NCBI GenBank assembly: GCA_033239525.1
Contig: BSYO01000025.1
Span: 13,488,001 to 13,552,000, forward strand
Direction: 5' to 3'
Length of the DNA stretch: 64,000 nt
Origin: Nepenthes gracilis
Taxonomy: Eukaryota; Streptophyta; Magnoliopsida; Caryophyllales; Nepenthaceae
The notes under the pieces were generated by a model, which searched no databases, had not been told where the DNA came from, and saw nothing but the letters and a program-made list of their open reading frames with translations. The position numbers and the translations under genes were made by a program. Shown here piece after piece: positions 1-12,524 of this stretch (position 1 is the stretch's first letter; each line of letters begins with the position of its first letter).

Positions 1-1474
1 CCATTAACTCTCCTCCCTATTTTACCTATAAAATGTTGTAAAATGAACACAAGAAGACATCTACAACAATCTTGTCCTGCCCTTCATCGTTGTTATTTTC
101 TTAATCTGCTCAGTTGATATATAGATAATATTTACATTGATTGATTTTACAGGCCACACATACGAGGATTCCCATGCAAGACCCAGAGTAGCTAGCATTC
201 CCAGCTTCATATCGTGAAACGCCTATAGCAGACAAAATGCTGTGTAGAGTGCTTTTTTCTCTTGCCATCAGATAAGAAATTGCTCGATTCAGTATATATT
301 GATTTGTCATGAGTCGAATGATTAATTGGAAGTTCTGGGTGGATATTTATTGTTGAGCAATTGTGCCCATTTTCGGTTTTTTGTCAGCAATTAGGAGCTG
401 ATATACAGAGCAGATGGGCGCAGTTGGTTGCTTATTTTCATGCTTCCAACCCTCGTGCCTGAAGTTGATGATGTTGCCATTTGATTATTGATTGAGTTAT
501 CTTATTTCTTATCTCTGTTTTGCCTGGATTTGAAAGCTTTGGTTTGTCCTTGTGTAGGATCACTGTCACTGGGCAGTAAGATGGTTTGGTGGTGTTGTGG
601 TGGTGGCCGCCGTTTACCAGAAAAAAAATGGATCCACAATATGGTGGGAGGCGGCCACACGACATTCCCTATGTATTTTGTGGGAATTCGGTTGCGTTCT
701 GTTTGTTAGTGATTGCGGGCGGTGGTGATTTCTCTTGATGGGCTGTTTACGATAGTTCTCCGTAACCATTTTGATTTTTCTAGCGAGTTGGTTTTTATAT
801 TTATCAGATTGATTACATATTTGATTAACATGTCTGAACTCATGCATATTTGGCCAAACCTATCATCCTATCAATCTGATAGATATAAATTTACACGGAG
901 GTGACATATATATTAACACATCGCACTCTAAGTGGGTCCTGTATTGAATCTATAGCCAATTGAGTAAGCTTGAGTGGGCCCTAGAAGAGTGGTCTAAGTG
1001 GCTAAGTTAGCTCTTAGAGATTGACAACAACAACCTATCAATTAAAGCTGTATAGTTATGGGGTATTGGAATATCTTCACAGTCTTATGTAGGAGATTGG
1101 AGCATCTCTAATTTCTTAATGTAGAATATATTGGAATGTCCTTAACATATTTATAATATCAATGTGACAAATGCAGTGTAAAAAATAAGCTACTAGCCAC
1201 AATGACCATTTAAGAGAAGAATGATGATAATATCCTAGAAAAAGCTTAAATTCTGCTCATTTATGTATAAATTTATGAAACCATGAGCCAAACTCAAGTC
1301 TCTAAATTTCTTACAAGGAAAGATTAATATAGAAATAAACAAATAAATAAATATGGACTAGCTTGAGCCTGATTCAAGCTCATTTACAACATAGAAAAGA
1401 TCAAACCAGACTAGGATAAATATAAAATTAATAGGTCGACTTGTTATTTTTTTAAAAAATAGGAATATAATATT
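1..1474. other. Intergenic, no gene recognised
   Basis: This stretch has only short open frames. A mildly GC-rich patch near 590-720 carries a short plus-strand frame beginning MDPQYGGRRPHDIPYVF at about 628, preceded by an intron-acceptor-like TTGTGTAG near 550-557. I do not recognise the peptide and find no continuation. From about 900 on the DNA is AT-rich and featureless. Confidence 0.4.
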
Positions 1475-2525
1475 GTTGCGTACTGCTTCTCGGGGTGTTC
1501 GTGCAACGCAAGTGTTTGTGAGTATGAGTTATGGGAAAGGAGGGATGAAAATTAGGTTTTACGTGAAAAGCCTCCTCGTAAATGAGGAGGAAAAATCATG
1601 AGGCTTTGGGCATTTAGAAATGCTTTACTATGAGATGGAAGTCTTTATAAAGTACAAATGTTTAGGGTGGATCCCTTCCTTGTCTCTTGTTTTATATTTC
1701 TCTCCTTAGGGGATTCTCTCGTTGAGAAGCTTTGTCACTCTTTTGTTCTTTCTTGTTGGGAAGAGCGAGAGAGAGAGAGGCAAGGGGATAGTTAAAATCT
1801 TTCTCCTTTTTTGTCTGGATGGAGTGGGAAGGACCCCTTGTAAAGGGGTTTCGCTGGGTATTTATAGGAAAAAATGTGCTGTTGGGGAGGAGACACATGG
1901 CAGCCGGCAGGTGGCCGAGAGCTGTCCACTGTCCCACTGGTCACATTCAATGCTGCTGATGTGTGTAGGATAGCACACGGCTGGCGTCGCTGGTAGGGCC
2001 TGAGCGTGTCAGGCGCGCAGTGCCTAGGCGTCATGCTTGATTTGACCAGGCGTGCTATGTGGAGGTTGCGTCTTGCAGTGGTAGCAGGTTCCTTAAAAAT
2101 TGGCGAAGTTGCTTAGTTGGCGCTCTCGGTCGTGAATGAGACAGTTCTCGTCCTTGCAATGTGCCTTCCCTCTTTACGAGTTCGAGGACTCGTTGGGGAA
2201 GGCAACTCTCGGAGGATCCTTAGTCCTTTAATTCTTCGTGGAGGGTCCTCGGGTCTTCTTGACTTCTCGGACTAATTTGAGGTTTGGTAGAACTTCTGAG
2301 ATTCTCGGGCTTTTTCTTCTTGTCCCCTTATCTGGGTGTTATCCGCGATGTCTTCGAGCTCATTGTGGGCTGAAAGGACCTCTCGGACCTTTGTCGTGGC
2401 TTTGGCTTTTGGGACACTTGCCTGTATTTTGGGGCCTCTTGGACCGTTTAGCCCTCTTGGTTCGTGGACAGGTTTCTGGGCTTTTCACTTGGGTCTTTCA
2501 TTTGGGCCATGTTTCATAAGGATCC
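1475..2525. mobile_element. LTR-type retrotransposon fragment (probable solo LTR)
   Basis: The sequence switches abruptly from AT-rich DNA to moderate GC at TGTTGCGTACTGCTTCTC. That start resembles the left end of the element at 3427 (TGTTGCATACC). A TATA-like TCTTTATAAAG lies near 1641. The GC-rich block ends near GGGACCCA at about 2540, where AT-rich DNA resumes. There is no protein-coding similarity to gag or pol. I could not find a convincing target-site duplication, so the limits are approximate. Confidence 0.45.
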
Positions 2526-2807
2526 TTATATTGGGACCCAATAAATATGTTATGAACACACAAACTAAAATTTATAATTTATTTATAAATATGATAATAT
2601 AATTAATGTGTATTTTTTATACTAAATTATTGATAAAATTATATATTTTTTGTTTTATTATCAAAATTTTTTTTTAAAAAAAAATCATTATAAAAATAAG
2701 CAAATAAAAAAATATTTTATAATATATCTCATAAAATAAAAATTATATATATTTAAAATTTTAATTATTTTTTAATTATGAAATGACTCTAACATTTTTT
2801 AATTTAT
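2526..2807. other. AT-rich spacer
   Basis: Low-complexity A/T-rich DNA separates two GC-richer blocks. I see nothing in it. Confidence 0.6.
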
Positions 2808-2814
2808 ATGAAAA

Positions 2815-3250
2815 ATCTAATCAGCCACCTGAAAATGCCCGCAGCTCTTTGGGCATCCCGTCCAGCGCCATCGGCACCGACCGAGCACCTCCTCGGTCAC
2901 CTTCACTGCCCGTGCTTTCTTCTCGTTGATAGCTTGCCCGCAGAACTGATTTCGCGGTGCACGCCACCAACCCTGCCACCAGGAGTGGCGGCTCCGGCGA
3001 AAATCTGTCCCTCTGGTGAGGCTCTTTCAGCAAGGCTGCAACTCCGGAATTGCCGACGTTGAGGATTATAATGTTCCGTTCCACCGTGAAGTCGAAGCCC
3101 GCCGGATCCGTACTTGTCGGCTAAACGAGCTAGCTCGTCCGTATCGTCGGCTCAGACACGGACCACCGGAATATGGAGGCCGACGTGGCTAAGGCCTTAT
3201 TGCTTCTTCGGATGAACGCCGAGATAGTCTCTTCACTTCCATTGAGCTTC
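2815..3250 (-). pseudogene. GC-rich coding-like island, unrecognised gene fragment
   Basis: This roughly 430 bp block is far more GC-rich than its A/T flanks on both sides. On the minus strand it reads like protein in interrupted frames. One piece includes ELARLADKYG, followed after a one-base frame change by FTVERNIIILNVGNSGVAAL and then LLVAGLVACTAKSVL. A minus-strand open frame runs 3084-2821. The frame change and an in-frame stop upstream point to a broken gene piece, perhaps captured by a transposon. I do not recognise the family. Confidence 0.35.
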
Positions 3251-3426
3251 GTTTCTTAAAAAAGTATAAGATATTTTTTTTATTTTATATTATTTATTTT
3301 TAGATAGATAATTATAGTTTAATAAATAAATTTAACTAAATTTTTATTTTGTTTAAAAAATAATTATATTATAATAATTTATTTAAAAATAAATAGTTTA
3401 AATTAAAAAAAATAATTTTATTTTTA

Positions 3427-4051
3427 TGTTGCATACCAAAAATTCAGGTTGTCCTACAGATTCGGGGCAACAAATTCGATCTTCATTTTAGTCGATCTGA
3501 TGCGGATCCGGTCTTCATAGTCTTGAATCTGAATCTTGTACAATACAACTAAAAACTAGAGGTCAGAGGTAAGCAAAAATTGCTCCCACCGTAAATCCTT
3601 CGACGCTCAAGTCAGATATCTTTCAAACATGATAGAAAGATGTATAGAGGATGCATGTGTGATGGATTGAGCGTGGATGCGTCCTATTGATAGGCGGTTT
3701 AGAAGTGTGCCTGAGAAGGGATGTCACTTGAAGGGAGATCACTTGGAGGGTGAGGAGAGATCGTTTAGATCGGCTCCTGGAAGTTATTCTGGCCTCCAGG
3801 GATGATCAAGGGCTAGCCTCTTTCTCAACTTCTTTTCTGGATTTTTTTATCTTTTCCCTTGCCATTTCCCCCCTCCCTCTTTTGGGATAAAGATCTTTAT
3901 ATAGTTGGAGGATGGTCATTCTTATCCATAACCAACCGCCAAAGATAATGGCCGGTCATTCTTATCCATAGCCAACCACCAAAGATAACTGCCGATGGAT
4001 TGGAAGAAATGGTTTGAACGGTTTTCTGAGTTGGGTATACTGTACCCATCA
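3427..4051 (-). repeat. 3' LTR of the 3.4-9.1 kb element
   Basis: It begins TGTTGCATACC and ends GTACCCATCA on the plus strand, so it has TG...CA ends in either orientation. The matching copy is at 8458-9077. The minus-strand TATA box is near 3898. Confidence 0.85.
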
Positions 4052-4163
4052 TTAGCCTCCTATGTCGAGTGGTTTAAAATTTTCAATGCCCGACATGTTT
4101 CTAACGATGCCAATAGGTCTAGCTTTGTCAATTTACCATCCTTGTGAAATTCGATTTTTAAAA

Positions 4164-4372
4164 TCTAACCTCCTTTGGGGTCACTTGGTGATGCAACCAA
4201 GTTTTGAATTTTGACTTCTTTTGGGCCGCTCGGTGATGTACTTGAGGTTTAGAATTTGACCTCTTTTGGGCCGCTCGATGATGTAACCGAGGTTTAGAAT
4301 TCGACTTCTTTTGGACCGCTCGGTGATGTAACCGAGATTTAAAATTTGACCTCTTTTGGGCCACTTGGACTA
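4164..4372 (-). repeat. About 51-bp tandem repeat, four to five copies
   Basis: The unit contains CTTTTGGGCCGCTCGGTGAT and repeats at about 51 bp. On the minus strand the period is a multiple of three and keeps a frame open (4421-4158) that encodes a recurring LHHRAAQKKSNSKP-like 17-residue motif. It lies inside the LTR element, in the element's sense direction. Confidence 0.8.
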
Positions 4373-5089
4373 TGAGATTATCAATCCATATCCTTTTATG
4401 TAAAATGCTGGATGACCTCAATTATGTGGGAGTTGAAGGGTGAAACTCCAGCGTAATATCTTGAGATCGGTACAAGTCGAAGCAATTGAAACCGCTAGAA
4501 GATTGTCAACAAAGGCTGTTGTGTTGGGTTCGGTTACTCATGGTAGGATGTATTGCGCACGATTTGACCTTAAGAGAATTCCGGAGTAAAACTCTTGGAG
4601 TTGAATTTTTGAAGTGGAAATTCATAAATGAACAAAATCCGAACTAAAAATCCGGTGTGGATTATCTTCAAGAGGAAAATTTGGTGTGCGGCAAATCTGG
4701 AGTGAATGAAACCTCCGAAGTGGCTGAAATCTGGAGTAAGATGAACTTCCAAAATGAAAACACCTTCAGAGTGGACTAAGAATTCAAACTGAGTAATCTT
4801 CTGGATTGAGATGATCTCAGGAGTAAAAAAACCTCCGGGGTGGGTTGAAACTTTACACTGGTTAGAATTTTGAAATGAATAAACTTTCAGAGTGGTCATA
4901 TTTCGGAGTACTCAAAATTTCGGAGTGACTATCTTCCAAAGTGATCAAAATTCTGCAGTGACCAAACTTCCGAAGCGATTTTTGCTAGCGGAGTGAAAAT
5001 GAGCGGAATGACTTTCACGGGTCAGATGCTCCGCTTCTGGGAACTGGATTGAATGCTATCAAACCGATTGGTTGAAAGAAGTAATATGC

Positions 5090-5235
5090 CGGAGTGGATC
5101 TAAACCGACTTGATGAGAAACAAAATGCCGAAGTGAGTCTAAACCGGCTTGAAGAGAGACAAAATGTCGAAGTGAATCTAAACCGGATTGATGAAAGACA
5201 AAATACCGGAGTGAATTTGATCGGCTTGCTGGCAA
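5090..5235 (-). repeat. 48-bp tandem repeat, about three to four copies
   Basis: The unit on the plus strand reads like CTAAACCGGCTTGAAGAGAG...CAAAATGTCGAAGTGAAT and recurs at 48 bp. Because 48 is a multiple of three, both strands stay open. The plus strand shows a recurring LNRLEERQNVEV 16-residue motif and the minus strand a recurring SSSRFRLTSAFCF motif. I cannot say that either strand is translated. Confidence 0.75.
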
Positions 5236-6409
5236 ACAAAGAACTGCAACCGACTAGTTGTTTCCGCATTGGGCTAAATGCCTGATTGGCAACTCGGTTG
5301 GATGCCAAAATGGGTGTTTCTGGCGCTGGACAGCAATTCGACTGAAGTGACTTTTGTGCACCAGAGTGAAAATCAGCAGGAGTGCCTTTTGCGCACCAGA
5401 TTGGCTATGACCAGAGTGAAAATAATTGACGGAATGCCTTTTTGACCATAGTGGATCTCAACCGGCTGAATGTCGGCAATTTACGTGAGATTTTCGGAGT
5501 GCATCGTGCTGCTAGGAAAAATCCATACCGAAATCCGGAGTGCTTCGTGCAACTAGGGAAAATGGAGTTGATTGAAGTCCGGAGTTAGTTGAAGTTTGGG
5601 GTTGGCAGCCTTCCGGAGTGGATAAGCCACCTGAGTGAACATTGACTGTCTAAAGTGATGATGGAGTAAACTTTGACTGGCTGAGATAACACGTTGCCAC
5701 CGAAGTGGACTTTGACCCGCTGATAATGGCGCGTTGCTGTCGGAGTGCAAATATCTGACGGAGTCCAAAATTCCGGGCGGAGTGCTTGATCGCCTCGAAA
5801 CGGAGTGGATGAGCGCTCCTGGGTGTCGGAGTGATTTTGTGTGGAGTGTAGGAGCGCTACTGGCGGGCAGGATGGTTCTGCGAGAAGTGCCCGCTTGTGG
5901 GCAATTAGTAAAACTGCTGTTGTGCTTTTGTGGCACTGAGTGAAAACTGCAGGAGTGTCTTCTTGTGCGCTGGATTGGTCTATGACCGGAGTGAAAATAA
6001 TCGCCGGAATGCCTTTTTTGAGCGCCGGAGTGGATTTTAATCAGCTGGATGCCTGATTATCCAAACCGGCAAAATAGATGCTGCATGCCGGACTGGGATG
6101 TTTCTGGTACTGGATTGGGTGCTCAATCATCCCTACTGGCAACATGTACCTTGAATGCTGGGGTGGTTTGACCTGGCCTGTGCATTCTCAAGCTGACTTG
6201 AAATGGGCGCTGGCGGTTCAAATCTTGCATGCCAGAATGGACCTGGGCCGGTTGATTGAGAGTCGGAGTGGGTTGCTTGTTTGGATGTTAGTTATCCGCA
6301 TCGGCAAAATACACATGGAATGCTAGAGTGGGAATTCGTCAAAATACCTTTTGTGCGCCGAGTAAAAATCATCACCGGAATGCTTCAGTAGGAACTGCGC
6401 TGTTTATAA

Positions 6410-6575
6410 GGGAATTTTCGGAAGCAACTTGGTCAAACCAGTTGAGGGGTAGTTCCGGAAGCAACATGGTGAAACCGGCTGAGTGAAAGTTCCACAAGTA
6501 ACTTGGTCAAACCAGTTGAGAGGTAGTTCTGGAAGCAACCTGGTCAAATCGTTGCAATTTGGTCAAACTGGTTGT
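6410..6575. repeat. Degenerate approximately 50-bp repeat (AACTTGGTCAAACCAG)
   Basis: The phrase GGAAGCAACTTGGTCAAACC recurs about four times with small changes. It is another repeat block in the LTR element interior. Confidence 0.65.
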
Positions 6576-8457
6576 TTTTTAAAGCTAAATTCGGAGAGGA
6601 TTTTGGGCCGGCCAGCTATGAGTGAAAATAGCCAGCCTGGATTGTGTGAGAGGAAGTATCAACTGGCAATTTGTGAGAGAAAAAATCCAGAGAGCTGTTG
6701 TGACCGAGCGGTTGTGAGAGGAGATTACCGGTCTGGAAGTTGTGTGAGGAAAATGCTGCCCTGGAATGAGAGGAAAATGCCATGCAGGATAATGTCGGCC
6801 GGGTAGTTATGATAGAAAAATACTGACCTGGAAGCTGTGAGAGGAAAATACAAGAGTGCTACTGTGCTGCTTCTGGAGTGAGAAACAAAGCGCGCCGAAG
6901 TGGATCACGCTTGTTGAGAGGCTCTGGAGGATAATCTCGGGATTGGCAGCATCGCTGGTCATGGTTAAAGCCACCGGCAACAGGGAAAGCAGCGACAGCA
7001 GTTCACGCGAGCAACGTTGGTGCCTTCACTCTCTCTCTACCTCGCCTCAAGATCCACCAAAATTTTGGCTGATTATCACAAGTTTTCCATATGCAAACAC
7101 AAGATCGGCAACCCCAAAGAGTAATGAAGGATTTACCTGCTTCAATTTACTGGTTTCCTCCAATGGCGGCGATTATGGCGTTCGCACCTAGGGTTCACGA
7201 TTTCAATCCTCCTCTTCATATCGCGGCACAAAATCGAGAGGGAAACGTGGAGAAGGTTTCATAGGCGTTTGATTTGGGCATCGCTTCATCCGGCGATGGA
7301 GGTCGCAGTCGTTCTGTGCATTGCTCTTCTCCGTTCTCTTCCCTCTTTTTCTTTTCTCCTTTCTTCTTTACTGTTTAGCTGCAATTTTGCCCAACTGATT
7401 TCATTTTCCTTTTTTTTTAATGTTGAAGGCCAGCAGGAGTCGGTTTGACTACGTCAAACCAGCTGTAGGGCCAAATATGGGTCTTATTAACCCCCCCTTT
7501 TTTTATATTAGAGATCGGTACCGGAGCAGAAGCCCCCAGCGTGGCCTCTTCTGACAAGTCCTACTGTGTCCTCAGGCTGAACTTATTACTCCAGCGAAAT
7601 AGTTCATCTTGGGTAGCAAGGATGTTGCCCCTTGGCCTTCTATCTTGAATAAAATCAGATTATTTGAGCCGACATATATTTTCTAAGCCGAGTGCTTTAT
7701 TCATTTCTTCTTCTTGAAGTTGCAGTATAGGCGGTTGAAGAAAGATCCCCCAGGGCAACGTTGGTTATTCCTTGTGAAATTACGGAAGTGAGATTCCATA
7801 GTGAAATTCTTAGAGTGAATGAAATTCGAAGTGGATTTTGCTTCAGTTGGTTTGGAATTGACACCGGAATGGACTTGTGTATGTCAAGAAATACTAGAAT
7901 GGCACTGTAGGCGCCAGCTGGGCAAATAGGAAATCCGGTTGCTTACGAAAGAGAGAATCAGAATGGCTCCGTGTTTGGCTGCCTCTGTGAGAGGGGATTC
8001 AAATGCTTTCGTGTCCAACATTTTTAGAGAGAATGCCGAAATACGTTGCTATCCGGCTTTTCTCTCTTTTTTCTTTTGTTTATACTGTTCTGTGCTTCGC
8101 CCTTTCTTTTATCTATGAGAAAGAAAATACCAATTGACTTACAACTGGTGATTTGAAAGAGAAATGTCGGTTGTAATTTTGAGTGAAATGACCGGTTGGA
8201 ATAAAATGACCGGTTGGTGCAAAGCAACCGGTTGGCAAAATGATTGGCATGTCTGACGCAAAGAGTCTGGAATAAATGTATTGTACATTTGAGTAATGAT
8301 CTCCTTTATGAAAAGCGCCTGCCGGTTTCATTTATGGTTATTTGTGAAAGGGCTTAGGAGTGGCAATTTCCTTGGCAAAAGAATTTGTATCAGTTTTGTT
8401 TTTGTGTTTTTTGGTAGTAAAGCTGGCCTTTTGGTAACTTCTCACAGACGGTGCCAA

Positions 8458-9077
8458 TATTACGTACCAAGAATTCAGATTGTCCTACAGATTTGGGGCA
8501 GCAAATTGGATCTTCATTTTAGTCGATCTGATACGGATCCGGTCTCCAAATCTTGAATCTGAATATTGTACAATACAACTAAAAGCTAGAGGTCAGAGGT
8601 CAGCGAAAATTACTCCCACCGTAAACCCTTCGACGCTCAAGTCATATGCCTTTCAAACACGATAGAAAGATGTATAGAGGATGCATGTGTGGTGGATTGA
8701 GCGTGGATGCGTCCTATTGATAGGCAGTTTAGAAGTGTGCCTGATAAGGGATGTCACTTGAAGGGAGATCACTTGGAGGGTGAGGAGAGATTGTTTAGAT
8801 CGGCTCCTGGAAGTTGTTCTGGCCTCCAGGGATGATCAAGGGCTGGCCTCTTTCTCAACTTCCTTTCTGGATTTTTTTTTTATCGTTTTCCTTGCCATTT
8901 CCCCTCATCTCCCTCTTTTGGGATAAAGATCTTTATATAGTTTGAGGATTGTCATTCTTATCCATAGCTAACTGTCAAAGATAACCACTGGTCATTCTTA
9001 TCTATAACCAACCACCAAAGATAACCACCAGTAAATTGGAAAAAATGGTTTGAATGATTTTCTGGGTTGGGTATACT
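8458..9077 (-). repeat. 5' LTR of the 3.4-9.1 kb element
   Basis: It is the direct-repeat partner of 3427-4051. Its outer end (plus-strand right end) stops matching after GGGTATACT, so the terminal TGATGGGTAC of the other LTR is missing here. Confidence 0.85.
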
Positions 9078-11170
9078 AACCTTATTAATTCTTAGGTCTT
9101 ATGAAGTTAAACAATCCTCTAAGTTAACTAGCTCTGATCGACGAGCATTAAACATTTAAAAATAAATGATGTATATTACATGTAAATTAGATAATTATTT
9201 AATTTATATTATTTATTTTTAAAAAATTTTAATTTTAATTATTAAATAAATATAAAAATTATTATATCCCTCCTCCTTATTATAATCTTTTGATATATTT
9301 TGAGAATTCAAATTGACATATAAATTAAAGAGTTGTCTAATCTTACTCAACTATTCGAATAATAACGAGCCCAATTTTTATTACTCTGAATTTAAAAATT
9401 ATGCGCCACAACAGAACAAATTAGATGTAAGAAGTATACGAGACTCGTTTTTTGGCATATCTTTGGACACTCAAGTAAGTACTTATTCTATTCGGATCGA
9501 AAAGATGACAAAGAAGTAAGCACTAGAATTTAAAGAAGATGTAGATGAGTGTGGATCTGTAGGGTAACACTCCTTTTTTATGCACCCGAAAGTTTGAGTG
9601 TTTTTTTTCTCATTTCTTTCTCCTCCTTTTATTTTGAAAAATGACGTATTTATAACTTGGGGTCTTATCAATTTGTGAGCGTTTAAATTCTCTGACGTAT
9701 CCACTGTTGTTTCATATTAATTACAAGGTGGCGTTACTTTTAGCGAGTAACTACTGTCCCAATTTAATGAGGAAGCTGTCTGGCCAATAATGATAAAGTC
9801 ATTTCGGCCATTTTCAAAACTAGATCATTAATTGGCTAATGATTATTCTTCGTTTTCTTCTCATCTTTAGGTAATTGACCGATCAAATTAGACCTTTTTA
9901 GTTTATGTCCTGAAGAGTTACTATTTGACAGATTGAATTTGGCTTCGCCACTTATTTGTCTGGATCTTTGGGATTTTGGACCTTATTCTAAAATTACGTT
10001 AGGTTGATTGCATTAGGCTGATCGCACTGGACTAATCCATCTTAGGTTGTATCCATCACATTTTACCTGAAATCCATCTAAAATGATATAATAGGATGAA
10101 ATATCAGCTAATATATAAAATATTAACTAATGCATACTAAGATTAAGCCTTGATATGAAAATATATAAACTTTTATTTAAAATATTAGTTGATATATTAT
10201 AAATTTTTTTAATACGTCAATTAATATAAATAATATTTTTTAATATATAAGCCGATAAATCTGATATTTTTTGATATATTAGCCATTATTTTCTTTTTAG
10301 GTTTCAAGTCATAAACAAAATTATCTAATATCAATATAAGTACAACAGATAAGATACTAATGTCTTCATACAAAGTGTTAAGAAAATATAAACAAGTTGT
10401 AGATGAAAAAAAAAAAAGTAAATAGAGTTTTAATCTGGCTTATGAATTGAATTTCATACGAAAACTTACAAGTGAGGTGATAAAAATAGAATTAATATTA
10501 ATTTTGTTATCTTAAAATATCATATTAAATCAAATAAAATAATAAAAAATAAATTCATGTAATTATTAATAGAATTTTGAGCCAAGTTCCACTTAGTAGG
10601 ACTTGATGTTATTATAATTAAATGACCCAGAACTTACCAGTTCATCAAAGATTATTTTTAGGCTCTGTTTGTTTCATGAAAATTATTCTCATATATTGCT
10701 GAATTATTATTATTTTTTAACAATTTAATAGTATAAAATTTAATATTAATAATATATCTAAATCCATAGTTGTTATTTAAAATAAATATTTTATTATTTA
10801 TTTTGCTAAAGAACTTATTTCTTAATCAATAAATATGTATAGAATAAAAAAATAACTTCATATAATATAATATAAAAATTATAATTTTTAATTATTTTAA
10901 TAAATTATTAAATATTTATCTCATTATACTGCCAAATTCTATCAGCAAAAGCATAAGAGGAGAGAGTGGCCCACAGTGATGCTCCCCCTGTGAAAGAGGC
11001 CAAGCGATTTGAAGCGTGTATTTATTAGGTTGTCACGAGGGGATTTCAGAGAAATTATATTTTTTATTATTAATTATTTTATAATAAACTTATTTGAAAT
11101 TTGTTATATAAAATTTTTATTGGTTAAAAATAATTTTTTATTTAAATATTATTATATAATTTATATACTT
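9078..11170. other. AT-rich DNA with LTR and MITE fragments
   Basis: From about 9400 to 10070 there is an LTR-like piece. It has a GGACACTCAAGTAAGTAC motif comparable to the GACGCTCAAGTCAGA motif of the neighbouring LTRs, and ends near GTATCCATCACA. The stretch 10085-10300 is a degenerate copy of the ATATCGG-type dispersed repeat. The rest is A/T-rich. No gene is recognised. Confidence 0.5.
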
Positions 11171-11171
11171 A

Positions 11172-12471
11172 TTACTGGTGCGTATCCTGATCCGAACCGA
11201 GTAGTTTGGATTAATTACTTGATCCTGCCTTTTCTATTCATTTGAGTTCGAATCCTGCACACCACTAAAATAAACAAGAGGTCGTGTGTTTCATGGAGGT
11301 TGTCACCGAAAATACTCCGACGTTTCAGTCGAGAAAGCTTCTGGCGGGGAAGGTAAACTGGAAAGTAAGAGAGGGAGAGAGCGAGTTGATCAATCGGGAG
11401 TGTTGGCTTGTCGAGAACGTGAGCTATTGCTTCCTACTCACAGAGAGCGTGAGAAAGCGGAGTTCCAAAAGCGAGGAAGCGGAGTTCCAAAAGCGTGGAA
11501 GCTTAAAGGAACGATTCTCGAAAAGTCGAATGGGGCTCCAAGAATCTGGAGGCTTCTAGTGGGATTGGAGGACGAAAGCTTAAGTAGAGAGGAAGAGATG
11601 GTGGGCCTCTGTCCAATACTCTATAAACGTTCGTGGACGTTGTGTCAATTAGAGCTTGGTTTGTTTGAGTAAGAGTTTGCCTTGTGTGAATCAGAGTATG
11701 CATACCCTGAGTGAGAGATTTAGGGTTTACTTAAAGGATGGTAGGGTGATCTCCCTTAGTTGGAAGGCGTGATGCCCTACGTTATTCTGGTTGGCCTTCC
11801 TTCCACAGACGACGCCAATTGCCAAACTCGCTGGGATTGCTTCCTTCCACGACGGTTAGTGGCTTTCCAAGTTGCTCACCTTCCTTCTGTGTATTTTGCT
11901 ATTGGAGAGCCCAGTTGGCAGGAGATTGAAAAAATTTGGCGCATTCCTTATGAGAATGGCGTTAATTTCGTCAATGTCCTTTTTGGTTGTTGGCTGAGAT
12001 CATGGAAAATCTTTGAAAGAGCTATTCTTTGATCGTTCACTGGATCGTGGGCTCAAGCGGGCCAGGTCCGTAAAAAGCCTTTTTGGGCCTACCGCTTCTG
12101 ATATCCGGCCAGTATTCAAATTGACCGTCTCGTACGCGAGTTGCCGTTTTCTGAGGTCACGAATGGTTAACGGGCGTTACACTGTAAGCATTTCTAATTT
12201 GCGCTTTTGTCTCCTATTGCCGTTTTTAAGCTGGCCGTCCCTGCATTTTGGGGCTTTCTTGCATATTCTGATATCCTATTAACGCTGAAAGTTAACCGTT
12301 AGACGCGAGTTGATTCGTCTGATTGAAACCTGACGGCCAACGCCGTTAACCATCTCGCCGCTTGCGATTTGGGCCTGCATCTCCTATTGGGCCGTTTTTA
12401 AGTTGACCATCTTGCGGGTCATTTTGGACCTCCATTGACCTTGGACCAACTCATTTTCGGTATACCCATCA
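11172..12471 (-). mobile_element. Gypsy-like LTR fragment(s)
   Basis: The right end, GGTATACCCATCA at 12459-12471, is the same terminus as the 3.4 kb element's LTR. Near 11310 CACCGAAAATACTCCGACG corresponds to the LTR motif seen at 37780 and 39140. A primer-binding-like ATTGGCGTCGTCTGTGGAAG (minus, about 11820-11801) lies in the middle. It may therefore be two LTR-derived pieces joined, or one long LTR. It has no gag or pol. Several open frames of 80-130 codons occur but match nothing I know. Confidence 0.6.
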
Positions 12472-12524
12472 ACTACTTAATTTATTTTAACCGTACCGAT
12501 TTTGTGCGCTAAATCACAACAGTT

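Larger units (their letters stand above)
3427..9077 (-). mobile_element. Non-autonomous LTR retrotransposon, gypsy-like
   Basis: Two long direct repeats (3427-4051 and about 8458-9077) match along nearly their whole length and flank a 4.4 kb interior. The element is read on the minus strand. In that direction each LTR has a TATA box (CTATATAAAGATC, near 3898 and 8936) and a GACTTGAGCGTCGAAG motif. A primer-binding-type sequence, ATTGGCACCGTCTGTGAG (8458-8441), sits directly after the 5' LTR, and a purine tract (AGGAGGCTAA, 4061-4052) lies before the 3' LTR. The GGCGCCGTCTGTGGGAA-like start is common in plant Ty3/gypsy Tat-type elements, from family knowledge. No reverse transcriptase, integrase, protease or gag frame is visible. 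The first bases of the 5' LTR are lost. The LTRs differ at many sites, so the insertion is old. Confidence 0.85.

Noticed and set aside
5553..5936. 127-codon minus-strand frame in the LTR element
   Set aside because: It is in the element's sense direction, but the sequence is another stretch of the degenerate repeats with no gag or pol motif.
11284..11672. Overlapping plus-strand frames of 91 and 128 codons
   Set aside because: They lie inside an LTR fragment, overlap in two frames and show only low-complexity basic and acidic repeats. They are probably chance frames.
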